From Schistosoma haematobium (taxonomy: Eukaryota > Platyhelminthes > Trematoda > Strigeidida > Schistosomatidae), in contig NC_067198.1 of NCBI RefSeq assembly GCF_000699445.3, forward strand, positions 21,222,536 through 21,286,535: DNA of 64,000 bases, given 5' to 3'. The notes under the pieces were generated by a model. That model made no database searches and was not told the origin of the DNA. It saw only the letters and a list, made by a program, of their open reading frames with translations. This document shows, piece after piece, positions 35,472-47,725 of this stretch; within the stretch, counting starts at the first letter, position 1, and the number at the start of each line of letters is the position of its first letter. The translations under genes were made by a program, and so were the position numbers.

Positions 35472-35649
35472 AATAAACTTTATTATATCTTAAATTTTAA
35501 GTCATATATAACAAGTTTTTTGCTGTAAACCAACATTTCTAGTTTCAGTAATATTCTATAGGAAATACTTGGATCTAACAAAAGTTTAATATCTTCAAGA
35601 ATCTAAACAATTTCATGTAATTCATCTATAAAACATATAAGAGTTTCTG

Positions 35650-35775
35650 TATTTGGCTTCATTGCCCCACTGCGTTGGACAAAGTATAGGTCAATTATTC
35701 GAAGTTAGGAAATTATTTCTTGCAAGTTCAGTGCTATAACGACTACGCCATAACTCCAAGGTGTTATATATATTC
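35650..35775 (-). repeat. Possible tRNA-derived SINE head
   Basis: The minus strand has GGAGTTATGGCGTAGTCGTT followed by GCACTGAACTTGCAAG and AACTTCGAATAATTG, roughly A-box, anticodon arm and B-box. Neither end nor hammerhead part is visible. Confidence 0.3.
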
Positions 35776-38024
35776 TGGATAAAAGACTTGCTCATAATAG
35801 AATTTTCCAATGCCTAGAAATTCGTATTAGTAAATCGAAATAAGTCGGTCCAGTGTTATTCCAAGATACTATGAATCACCTGCTGATCTAAAAATGTAAA
35901 TATTTTTCTAAGATTTCTCAAAAATTATTTTTATTTTACGTAATTAAATGAATTCAAAAATGTGGTATAATTAAATAGATGGGCATAAGAAATAAGTTTT
36001 TCCTTGAAAAAGCTTGCACCAGATTGCCAGGAGAGACGTTGGATTTACTTCAAATTCTTTCACTGAGATTTATAAATACATTCTTCCTCTTTAATGTCTT
36101 ACATCTAATTAATTGTTTTACCTATAGTTTCTAAAATTTATTTATTGGTCAGTGTTCCTTCTATAGTAGCTTTCAACAATTTACTGTGCTTGAACAGAAG
36201 CTTCCAAACAATTTCATGGTTTTTTTCACTAATTTTTTACAAACTGCTCGTCACATAAGCAGGATTAATGTTAAACTGTGTGTATTTAGAAAAGGTCAAA
36301 CAAAAAGTCTTTGTTTTGAAGTTTAGATTTTATCGTAGGGTCAAATCGGAACTAGAGGTCATATTATTAAACACCCATAGAATAGAATTCAGACAGGTGT
36401 GTCTGTGTCAATGTTTGATGAAATTCGAACCCCTATAAACTTCTTTAGTCGTATAATTTGTAGCTATTTCGTTTTTATTGATGAGGCCAATAGGGTGTGC
36501 TTTCACATATGTGCGTATAAAACTTAGCGTAGTAAATATTAATTTAAAATCTTCCATTCAATAAGAGTTATCAACACATTCTCAAGGAACTAACTTTAAC
36601 CAGAACACTCATTACAATTAAATGATGTGGAATAAAGAAACAAATTATCTAACATGTGTTTTCTGACAACAGAGCGAAATACCGTTTTAATGTAGAGTTA
36701 AAACATTTGACAAGTCTGTTTCTAACACGGAGGGATGTGATTTTTTGAGGGCGTTAACATAACAGAAGGAAAAGCCACTTGACTTATTTGTAAGAATGAA
36801 AAATTCCTTTACGCTTAATAGTTGAGTGAAAGGTTCTCATTAGTCTAAGAGACTTTACATCACACATATACACATTATATTTTGACCGTGACACTGGGTG
36901 ACGAAGGTTCGAATCTCTCAGAAAATCAACTGATGTCTAACTAGAATTCAGCGTTTACTACCAGGTGCGTCTAGTGACCCAACACTTTCCGATTATCGAA
37001 AGTCTGACCCTGAACGTGATCAGAAAGGTGAAAGATGACAAAGCATTTACTTCATTCTTTACAAAAATCAAAAAGTGGCTATAAGATTATAGATGATCTT
37101 GCGATTCTCGAAGCTTTTAAAAAGAAATACTATTTGTAATTATTATCAGTAAGTTTAGATAACAACGTAAACGATTCAGCTTCTAGCATTTTCTGAGAAT
37201 CATACGAAGATGCTGATTAGGTTGAAAGTAATTTAAGGACATTTCTACATTCTACAGACGTTTGAAAACAGTTATGGATATCTCCCAACGTAAGATGATT
37301 GACACTTTATTTATGTATTAAATTTGTTTGTCTGAAGTTCTTTTCTAGCTCTTTTTTTTCAGAACATTAGTAATGCTTTGATGAAAGATTAATAAAACTG
37401 ATAACATACACACACACACACACCATAAAATCATTACAAATAGATGAAGATTCACTGTAGTTGATTAGGTAACCAGTAATTGTCTATTATTAATAGATAT
37501 AAGACATTTTTGCATTTTGGTTGAAAAAAAAATTATTTCAATAACTCTGATTTTATGGTTACATATGAGTTTATAATGGAATAGTTAATCGTGATTAATT
37601 CAATATTAAGTTGGGTGTATTAGCTTAAGTGTTTATCATATTGAAATCTTTCTCACAGGATGGAGTTGGTTTAACATTGATTTTTTCTAAACATGAATTC
37701 TCAATTATTCTCTTATAAATATCTCTGTAGTAAATTGAAGATTCTGATTATGTAAAGTAATGTATAAATTTAAGCTAAACTATGACAGTTTATCACAAAT
37801 TAAAATAATTGCTTGTGAACACATTAGTTTTGGTGTAGATTATAATTTGATCAAGCGAAAATTTGTACTTAGGTTTTATAACGCTATCAGTAGTATCTAG
37901 CGTAGTTGAAAGAATGTTGATCATTTACAGGTTTTATTGTTAAATTATATTTTTCCATATGATCACCAAACATCATATGGAAATTTATCAGTATGAGACT
38001 TATGTGGAGACAGTTAGTTTTTAT

Positions 38025-38225
38025 TCAGATCACGAATCAGTCTAAGTTGGACAACCAGTGAAAATCAGGAAGTGCTGGACAATCGTTTCGTCCTGGTATC
38101 GAACTGTGAGGCAGTATCCATACATAACCCTACTACCAGGGACCGAATCTAGAACCCTAAGTCTCGTGAGCAAGCGCTTAGCTTGTAGACCAATGAGCCT
38201 GGACCCAACAGTGTACAAGTCTGGT
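38025..38225 (-). repeat. Sm-alpha-type SINE with tRNA head
   Basis: On the minus strand the unit runs GTACACTGTTGGGTCCAGGC, A-box GGCTCATTGGTCTACAAGC, B-box GGTTCTAGATTCGGTCCC, then the degraded hammerhead side (CCAGGACGAAACGATTGTCC) and the tail ending GACTGATTCGTGATCTG. All SINE parts are present in order, but the box 5' of stem II is not CTGATGA. Confidence 0.65.
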
Positions 38226-40989
38226 TTTAATCGATCTGCAATATTGCACGATCATTTTTTATTGTCTTCTGTGGGCTCCTTTTTCAGACCCGACAAGGTT
38301 GAACTATACTGGTCACTGATTCTCATTAGAACTTTAGAATCTCCTCCCAATACTGTTCACTGGTGAGCACATGATAACTATTGATATATAGGTTGTGGAA
38401 ATTGTTGAATTTCTATTGGGGTCACGAAATTTATTTGATCTTAGGTTCGTAATGGGCTATGACCAGTACGATGATTACTTTATGTCTCAATATCTATGGT
38501 ATTTACTATTTTTAAACAAATATTTGAGTGTACAAGAAGACTTACTTGATTAATCACGCTCATTACCTTGTTTTAAACTTTGATTTTAGAATTTTTCTTT
38601 TTAGGCTATTCAGGGTATAAAATTTTCTCTTGAATGATATCATGCACTGAAGTTGTATGTTAATTTAACCCATGTAACAGTATACTAGAAAATATAGTGG
38701 GATTAGATTATAAACTGTTTGCAAATATTGAATATAAAATGGATGTTATGTAAATAACTTAGTGGTTGATGAAAAATGATAAGATGAAGACAGTTTATAG
38801 AATAAAGATAATTGCCTATTTGATTGATATAATTGAATGTTGCAATGACAACTAATTGATAACCATGGTAAGAAAATTAAAAGAATGTTAACGACAGACT
38901 GATAAGTATGATGAGTAGAAGAGAGGGATGAAACTATATAAGAATAATAGACTGAACATGTTGCTTTGTACGCATAGTTTCGACTTGAATTTGTACACTG
39001 TTAAAGCCTCTACACAGCCTTTGAATTAATTTGTTTAATTACGTGACTGATTTTGGAAGAGGAATTTTTGTCCAGAAAAGTGACTAGAATTTATTTTTTG
39101 ATCTATTTCTTTTAAAATTATTATATTCTTAATGATTGATAAGTAATATGTACCATTCTAACTGCTTGTGTTTTCTCTAAAACTTATTTTAAGCATCTCA
39201 AAAACGTCAACTTCCCGTTTTAGTCAGGTAATTTACTCTTGAATCGCTGCAAATCGGTTTCTGAATATCCGATTAACATATATACAAATACATAATCATG
39301 TTTCATAAAAATTACTTTTACTGGAGTGATATGACAGTGACTTATCAGGATGTTTTTTGTTTCGATTGTACTAAATATTTTCTCTTTGTTACTTGGTACT
39401 ATATATAACGATACTACTTGTAAAATGAATCAATCCTATTTCAATACTATGTATAATTCAACAGTTTACCTATGTTACCACAAAGTTAGATCTAACTGAG
39501 TAATTTACCAGCTACCATCTTTATTAAACATTTTGTAAAATTAATCACTGACATCAATTGAAGTCTGTCTCGTTTCGTCGACTTTATTGTACAACTTAAG
39601 GGGGATTTTATAAGTGAAACACATTTCTTACTGTTCAAAGTATTTATTTTATTGAACAGTTTAATTGCAACAATTCCGATCATTTCAAAACTGAATACAT
39701 TAACCTCGAACTGAGTTTTCTGTTTAATTATTTGGTCAGTATCTAGTGATATCTGTGCGCTCTCAGGGGAAAATGGTAGTTAATAAGTTAAAATATAAAA
39801 AAAAACATCAAGGGGTTGGACATGACTTATGATTATGAAATTCCATTTTGTTCACGATTTGTTTAAAATTTTAGTAAATTGAAGCTGATGCTTTAGAACG
39901 CAGTCGAATAATCATTTCTCGATAGATCAGGTTACTAGTTAGTTTTTGCACTCACTTTTCCTTGATAGTATTCTGTAAATAAATACTTACTATAAATAAC
40001 AACTTTGTTTATAAAATGAATATGATTTGATGTTTTTTTTAATTATCATAACTCTAATTTCAACAGTTTTATTTCATTTAGATACCAACTACATCACTGA
40101 TGTTCGATACAATTTACTTTATATCAGTGGTAGACGAAATGTTACCATTGACCTTATGAGGTCAATAAGTAGGGTAAATTGACGAAATTGCTATAATTCT
40201 ATCTTAATATAACATATGTGGAACGAAGAGTAATAGACAAATGTCATTCAAACAATAGAATAAGTAATTATCATGTCCACATTATCCTAAACAATAAAAC
40301 TATATGTGATAATTGTGTGTAAATCCTGAGCATTACACCTTTGTCTGAGTTATAGCAATCTAACATTACATGATATAGAATCATATAGAACAAGTGGAAA
40401 CAAACTATTAGCATCTGAGTTGAACAACAGAGTTCTTTCATCAGCTGAGTCTATGATTACGTGAGTAACACAGTGTGATTAATACAGTTAAGTAATAAGG
40501 TTGCAATGATTCAAATAAGAACACAGCAAAAAGATTTCACATTTCACTCTAACGCTGATGATTGCAAATGTTTATATAGGCATAGTTAAGTTGTATCCTT
40601 CTTAAATGAAATAGATTTGTGTTTACTGTATTTAGCTGGAATATATACCTTGTATTTGCCCATTTTTATATCTAAAACAAAATGGCGAGATGATGTCAGC
40701 ACAATAATATAAAGAATAAGTCTATAATAATTGAGATGAGCACTGAATACTTTTGAGTGGTCAATAAATTTAAATTGATAATAATCAAATATGAACTTTG
40801 TTTACACCATCTCACTTTAACCGATTAAATCAGTTGTCACAGTTTAGTTGAGAAAAACAATAACTGCAAAAGTGCATTTGTTTTGTATGGCACTTTTTGT
40901 TAAAAAATCTGGTAACCAATCGAATTCAAATTTATAGTTCTACAATTGAAAACACAATCACACTGAGATTATCTAGGAATAATTTTTAC

Positions 40990-41033
40990 AGAGCAAGAAC
41001 AAACATTGATGCATCAATGTTTGTTCTTGCTCT
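40990..41033. repeat. 44-bp perfect palindrome
   Basis: AGAGCAAGAACAAACATTG and so on through ATG at 41011 is followed without spacer by its exact reverse complement (22-bp arms, centre TG/CA at 41011/41012). It is not part of a recognised element. Confidence 0.9.
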
Positions 41034-41134
41034 ATTCAAATTCATAAAGGGGAACAAATTGCATGAAATAGTTTTTATATCTTGTTATTGAGAAGGGAAG
41101 TCGTGAAGGTTGTATAATTTCCATATTTTGAATT

Positions 41135-41500
41135 ATGAATCGCTATTAGGTAGACCTCGAATGAAAACCAGGATTCACTGAACAATTGTTTCATCCCAGT
41201 ATGAGGTTCTTCAGCAGTGCGCATTTATGATCCCACCACCACGTACCGAACCTGGGAGTTTCAGTCAGGAGATACAGCGGATTAATTAAAGTTAGGCATA
41301 CATACTGTTGAATACTAGTCCAGTGAATTATAGATCAAGTGTTTTCACGCTAGACTGGGGGTTCTTGGTTCAAATCCCGCTCCAGGGGCATGGAGGAGCA
41401 CTGTTAAGGGGTCTCACACTCGGAAAAGACCTGCTATCCACAGCTTCCAGGTTTTTACAGATGGTCTAGTTCAGATCAGTTCGTGATTTTAACAGTGAAA
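41135..41500. repeat. Head-to-head pair of Sm-alpha-type SINEs
   Basis: The left unit (to about 41290) is antisense: TGAACAATTGTTTCATCCCA, TCTTCAGCAGTGCGCATT, and an inverted B-box (GTACCGAACCTGGGAG). The right unit (about 41300-41500) is sense: GTTTTCACGCTAGACTGGGG, B-box GGTTCAAATCCCGC, then GTCTCACACTCGGAAAAGAC and the tail CTTCCAGG...GATCAGTTCGTGATT. Both carry their own tRNA-like head, unlike a simple TIR element. Confidence 0.6.
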
Positions 41501-42784
41501 GTACTACACTCTCCACAAATCCCCTATACTAATTAATCAATGTATTCACTTTTTCGACAATAGTTTTTAGCATAAACACTAATCTTAATTTAATGTTTAT
41601 CGATTAAATAATCAAGATGTAATAAACTGCTTCTTTAATATTCTCGTTATTAAGCCTAATATAATTCAGTATAAGTTTTTTTTTAGAATCTTAATGTGTT
41701 ATAATGGGAAGTTAAGTGGAGTTTAGTGGTGGTCACTATGAAACAGTAGGTAACAGCTGGTAGAAGGCATGATAGAAAGGTATACAGTTCAAAACTATTT
41801 TAAATAAAATCTGTCTAGTGACTGGTAAAATCACTTTTAAAAAATTGTCAAATGACTTCAATTGGAAATAATTAGACAAATTATCATGTTTATATCTGAA
41901 TAGAAAGCAAAGAAATACAACGAATTCATCTTATTCTAAGAATATTGTCGTTCTTGTTTTGTTTGAATTTTTAAAGGAAATCAACTTCATGAAAATTACT
42001 ATTACCTGAAACTTATTCTGTCTCTCACCCTATAAATCATTTACTTTGCCTTTGTTTCAGATAGTTAATCATGTACTACTTAATTATTGGTTTGAATCCA
42101 AATTTACACTGAATTTCTACATAGAAGTTTCTATGTTTATAGTATTTTTTGTGTGTTGTGTACGTATTCCTGTGTTCAAAATACTCGGTTTAATATAACC
42201 ACCAATAAATTTTCATGAATATCCATATAGATAGTGAGTAATCAGAGATGTTTATCAGACCGAGATCTTTATTTTCAACTTGAATAAACAAATTCTTTAC
42301 TAAAATTTTGTATGTATAAACTGGTCGCTTTGAAATAGCCATCAGAAATACTTTTGGCAAGATATTATGCTTTTGTTATCAGCATACTGTATTTTAAATT
42401 TCGTCCATAGTTAATGGAATACTTGCATCACTTCGTTCTCCCTCCCATTGCTGTTAATATGTAGTAGTTGTATTAATAGTATATATATAGTGAAGCCTAG
42501 ATCTTATACTGATTTGAGTTGTAAGTGATGCCAAATTATCTGTAAAACAACTGTTCATCCGTAAAAGTGTAAATTATCCCCTTGTTAGTATTCGTGAGTA
42601 TATTTCAATTAGTCGGCCGTTGCTAGCAACCATCTAAAGATGCTAAGATTTGTAAAAAGAAATTCACTTAGAATGTAAACACACCAACCCACATTTATTA
42701 AAATTCACTATTAACTGTCAATTATAAGGCCATTCAGACCCTTACGAATAAGCGTTATAACCAATGAACAAGTTAGTGAATATG

Positions 42785-42870
42785 TGAACTCAGTAGCCCA
42801 ATAGTTAACGTGTTAACGTTCGAAGCGATAGATACTGGGTTTGAACATCAGTGTGAATATAAGCTCCAGA
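42785..42870 (+). repeat. tRNA-like SINE head
   Basis: CTCAGTAGCCCAATAGTTAA is followed by GTTCGAAGCGATAGATACTG and GGTTTGAACATC. The A-box and B-box spacing fits a SINE head; the 3' part is not recognisable. Confidence 0.4.
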
Positions 42871-43590
42871 ATCTATGTAAATTCATCTGACGAATCTCAA
42901 ATAGAACAAACGGCTCCTCTTAAATTTCACTCTTAGATACAATCTGAATTTACCAAGATACCTGTTCATATTGTGGTGTAGGTGGAAAGTCTAATCACTG
43001 TACTCTTAAATACACCATAGCAATGAAACAATGCACTTTATCTTTGTGTATTTTAAAACAATTAGATTTATAAATTGTAACCTAATTAAAATGTGATACT
43101 AAAATTATGCCAAAACTTGTTATTACTCCTAGTCAACTTATCAAGATCTTAATATCCTAATGAATTTATTTGATATTGATTCTTTTTTTAAGTAAAATAT
43201 TTTGGTAATAAATGTGTAATCAAACTGTTCAAAATTATACTACACTTTTCAAATCAATTTAAGTGAGAGTTTGCTAATAAAATCTGATTTATGTATTCTA
43301 TGTAATTTGTGAAAATAGGAAAAAAATAACGCATAGTTTATGATCAACATTATTGTATCAGTCAGTCAGTCAGCAACAACGTAGAACTTCGTACATACGT
43401 ACATCAGTTCGAGTTGCCATACCAAATCAGCACAAAGATGCAGCTGTCGATTCGAATCCCGTAGTAGTAGAGGTAATAAGAGTATAAGCAGTAATCGGGA
43501 AGATTAGTGTTTGGAGATGTTACTTATAGAGTATAATACAGTGAAATAAATTTGAGAGGAGAAAAAAAGAGACAAAGAAGAATAAAGAGA

Positions 43591-44024
43591 TCAAAATTTG
43601 GGAGAACAAAACGAGTGAATGCACCTGCGCCATTGCAAACGATTTTGAGCCATGTCATTCAGGGTCTCTAACCATCGGTTGCTATCATCTCGCAGTCCAC
43701 AACCAGGTAGTCTACACCTACCAACATGGCTCAGTCCACTTGTCAGTGACTTCATAGACTTGTGCCATGTTTTGGTCTGGCCGCCCCTAGCTTTCTTCCA
43801 ACCTATTCCTATACCACTGAACATCGCACGTCGAGACAGTCGGTCATTGGGCATACGTAACACGTGTCCCAGCCATCTCAACTGATGAAGTTTCACTACT
43901 TCATCAATTGATTTGCCATCCTTACCTAGTACCCGTATCCTAACAACTGCATTACTTACTCGATAGTCCCAGGATATACGAGCAATATTTCGAAGACACC
44001 TATGGTCAAATACTAGTAACCTAC
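43591..44024 (-). pseudogene. Non-LTR retrotransposon reverse transcriptase C terminus (lineage 2)
   Basis: The minus strand is open without a stop for about 140 codons: RRLLVFDHRCLRNIARISWD, YRVSNAVVRIRVLGKDGKS, LRWLGHVLRMPNDRLSRRAM, then GRCRLPGCGLRDDSNRWLETL and DMAQNRLQWRRCIHSF. This is the conserved end of APE-type schistosome non-LTR elements of a different lineage from 33650 (RWLGHVLRM in place of KWMGYTLRK). The open frame is longer than the ATG/GTG-initiated part because nothing in a 5'-truncated copy supplies a start. Its 3' UTR is the A/G-rich tract at 43450-43590. RT catalytic motifs are missing. Confidence 0.8.
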
Positions 44025-44111
44025 GAATATAACATTATTAGGTATATTATAGGTAAAAATGCCAAGATTTGACTTGATAGTTTCAAATAAATTGAGTATC
44101 GGATAAAAATT

Positions 44112-44372
44112 TAATAATAAATATATTTTTTGTTATACCTTAATAAATAGAAAAATTGTATTGTCGGCGTTTCGTCGCTTAATGAAAGCCACTTCATCAG
44201 AGTAAATAAATAACTGAAATTAAATTGACACATGCTTAAATAGTGTTAAAAAGCATTAATTTAATGTCGGTTATTTATTAACTCTGAAGAGGTGGTATAC
44301 ATTAAATCACGAAACGTCGGAAATCCAATTTTTCTACTTATTGAGATATAACAAAAAATATATTTATTATTA
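44112..44372. repeat. TIR element with hammerhead-like cores in both arms
   Basis: Arms of about 105 bp (44112-44217 and 44268-44372) are imperfect inverted copies, ending TAATAATAAATATATTTTTT at the outer side. On the minus strand the left arm has CTGATGA, a nearly complete stem II (GTGGCTT / AAGCGAC, loop TCATT), then GAAAC. On the plus strand the right arm has CTGAAGA, GTGG/TCAC and GAAACGTC. In both there is one extra nucleotide between the box and stem II. No coding sequence is present. Confidence 0.65.
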
Positions 44373-44374
44373 TA

Positions 44375-47230
44375 TATATTAGTTTCAGAAATGCTACATA
44401 GGTTATATGTTCCCCTTCCTCAAAAATTAATGATATATAAATTATAAAAAAAAGATAGTCGCTTTTGGAAACGTAAGATATTTGTAGTTACATACACTCA
44501 ATTTTTTCTAACCAGCGGTTTGAAATTTTTTCAAGAGGTTGCATATATTTCTATTATAAACAAGATTTTTGTCGTCAAGATAAAGTAATTTATTAAAATT
44601 AATTTTTTGTTCGCTTTTCTAATTTGACTATCAAAAGTAATTCGTATAAATTCTTGGAACTAGTTTACTTGTTCATTGATAATTAATGGTTATAAATGTT
44701 TTAATAATTCAGATATAAAGCTAATCGGTACGTTAATAATTCTAACAATTTTAGTACTATAATGATATAAACTGGTTTTGAAGGTATTAGGAGTTTCTGT
44801 TGACAGAACACACTCTGTTAAAGAACTTTACTAGTTATTAGGACGATGTGAGAAACGAACCGACAGGTATAAAAAATGAGACAATGATTTTAAAATTTTA
44901 TGAGAATCTTATCACTGATAATCAGTGATATTCCAAAGAAAATTAGACAGATCTTATGATATCTCAAGGTCATCAAGTGGGTTAGACACAGACGTAGGCA
45001 GTCTATTGCAAGCCAAGGTCACCACCTACTCATCGTTATATAAGTCAGTCTGGCCACTTATAAATATGGATAAATTTTAATCATCATACCTTGAAAATTC
45101 TCATTTTGCATTTGTTTTTGCCGACTGAATAATTGAGTTACTTGAGTTCTAGGAGCAGATAAGGTAACTAGATTCAATCAAAACCATAACAACTAGTTCT
45201 AAATGAAAGGACAAAATAATGTAATACCACTAAATACGTCATTCATTTTGTAGAATGCCGAAACCCCATCTTAAAGTAGGATAATATTGTTCTAAGAATA
45301 CATTTTACAGAAATCTGTTTTTGAAGTATAAGTATTAAGGGATTTACTGAAGTTAGTTAGATCAAGATGGTCATCTATTCCGATTTAAGTTCAGATATCA
45401 GTGAGTTATATTAAAGGTATTCTAAAAAAATAATCAAAGCAATTAGTAATATATTACTTTTTGTTTAGTATTAAGTAATTATGGAACAAAACCTTTCATT
45501 CAATTCCAATTAGTCCACTCAGTCAGTTTAAAAAGGCGTTAGCAAACAAAATGCTTCATCATAATTAATTCTAGAAGCAAAATTAAGATTACTGCATCAA
45601 GAATTAAACATTATGATCATGGTGTGTTTCATTCTGTATTATGCCTTTCATATAATGAAATAAATCTAATTTTATTATTCCATAATCTTTATGGTTTACT
45701 CTGATTATTATTAGTACAAACTACTATATTTGTTATCATTACTTAAAATAAATAATTAATCAGCCTTCATCATTATTGTTTCATATTCTAATAGGATTAG
45801 TTTTCTGAAAATAAAGTTTGGTTTATATTGAGGAAATTTACAGATTTCTTTCTTATTTAAGTAATTGACATGTTTTAATAATAACTGATATATGGTATTT
45901 GTTGCAATAATAAAAAAACGGAGTAGGTTAAATTCATCAAGAATTATTCTTTGTCGAGATGCACTTGAGAACCGGAGAGTACTCGACGGCTGTTTCTTCC
46001 CAGTTTAGGACTCTTCATCAATTTGCACTCACAACCTCACCAGAGATGACATTCTCTGACTGAGATTAAATAGTGATAAGTATCAGCAACAAGTCAAAAA
46101 TAATCTTCGCAAAACTTTTTCGTCTGAAAGAGGTGTTTAATTTTATTGATTCAGTAGTATTATATTCAACTAAATGACTCTCTACAAATAATATAATATG
46201 GACTACAATTAAATTTAATGTTGGCAATTTAGTTTTAGTGATAGACCGAGAATAGTTAGAGAACTATCAACTATATAGAAGAGTGTGTTGGGCAATTGTT
46301 TCATTCCAGTTTCAAACTGCTCGACGGTAATCCTGATCATACTAGTTTCCTATGATGTAGGTCATTTAAATCAGTTGTTAAATAATGAATCGCTGTATCC
46401 GATAATAAGTGCAGATACAGTATAATACTGTATGCTGTATAACAATTGATATGGTAAAAAAGATCAGTAGTTTAGATCATTGATTTCGGTGATATATTTT
46501 CTAAACTGGATGATTTAGTAGTCTTAGACGGAATATCTCAGAACACAACGATATTGTTTACATCTCATAAACGTTGTCATTGAGATGTTATTTGCGTGTA
46601 GTAAAATGTCTGATTAAGTATTATTGATGTCAAATTAGTGTTCTTAGTAAATACATGGCGTCGTGTACCTTTATATAATAAGGCAACTGAAATACTTCCA
46701 GCTACTTCTATTGAATAATATACAACTATAAATATTGCAGTCTATAGTTTGATATTTTAGATAACGTGACTATAATTAGTCTACAGTTTTGGCTTACATT
46801 CATTCTTTTTATACTTTATTTAAATTTTGAAAGAGATATGATTCGATGTCATACATTTTCCAATTTTTTTGGAGCTATATTCTATGCATAGTTTTTTTAT
46901 TGGAACTGATACAACTATTGGTTTCATTCGTTCACTTTGTTAATTTTAGCTCATTATCTTGATGAGAAACATTACAACATGAATTGATGCATATTTGTCG
47001 GATTTTTATTACTGACGCGGAAATTTCATAACTATGTTATTTTTTGTGTGTAAATATAACCATTTTATACAATGATACACCTGTACGGTATTTTAACAGG
47101 GTTTTCACAAAATTATTAAATAAAACTTACACATTTAAACTGATCTGATTTTGAGATGAACAACTATTAGTTTATTTACGAGTAGTTTTAATAGTAGGGA
47201 CAATAAAAGTTTTTAATATATCACAATTAA
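44375..47230. other. Intergenic AT-rich sequence with SINE scraps
   Basis: Two degraded antisense SINE pieces are visible, at 45965-46070 (GACGGCTGTTTCTTCCCAG, CTCTTCATCAATTTGCACTC) and 46245-46345 (GGGCAATTGTTTCATTCCAG). I see no genes here. Confidence 0.4.
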
Positions 47231-47234
47231 GACA

Positions 47235-47725
47235 TTGGTGGCTTGATATCTGACTCCAGTTATATCGTATGATGATTGCTGTCGAAATATACACGCCACC
47301 AACCCTCGTATATAATCATCGACTTAACCCAGGTTAGTGAATAACGGAATTAAATAAGTTAAATACGAGAATGGATTTCGAATACCTGAGCTACAAATCT
47401 TCTCTACCATCCCAATACGTATATTTCATACAATCGTTGGTCCAGACAGACGATCAGAAAAGCGAAGCGAAGAAGTGAAAAATGGGAGAGTGAAGCAAAA
47501 CGAATTGGAGATGGTGAGTTAACTCCCCTTAACAAAGCGTGACTCGATATTTATAGTCAGACAAAAATAGGTCACAGATATGTGATGAATAGAGTAAGGG
47601 ATTAACACACAAGTTCATATAAAAACAGTCAAGGTTGATAAGCGAATAATTTACAAGGTCAAAATGTGACCCAAAAAGAATGAATAGATTGATCTGTCCA
47701 GAGGCTAGAATAACCTATATGGGCT
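47235..47725 (-). mobile_element. LTR-like element family A, interrupted by a later insertion
   Basis: This is a reverse-oriented relative of 27884-28348 over its whole length (ATACGAGAATGG, TCAGACAAAAATAGGTCAC, AAAACAGTCAAGGTTGATA, AAGGTCAAAATGTGACCC, GAATAACCTATATGGGCT). It stops at 47725 within the terminal GGGCTTAACA; the missing terminal bases reappear as GGGCTTGACA at 50905-50914. The 3172 bp between are a separate insertion. Confidence 0.65.
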
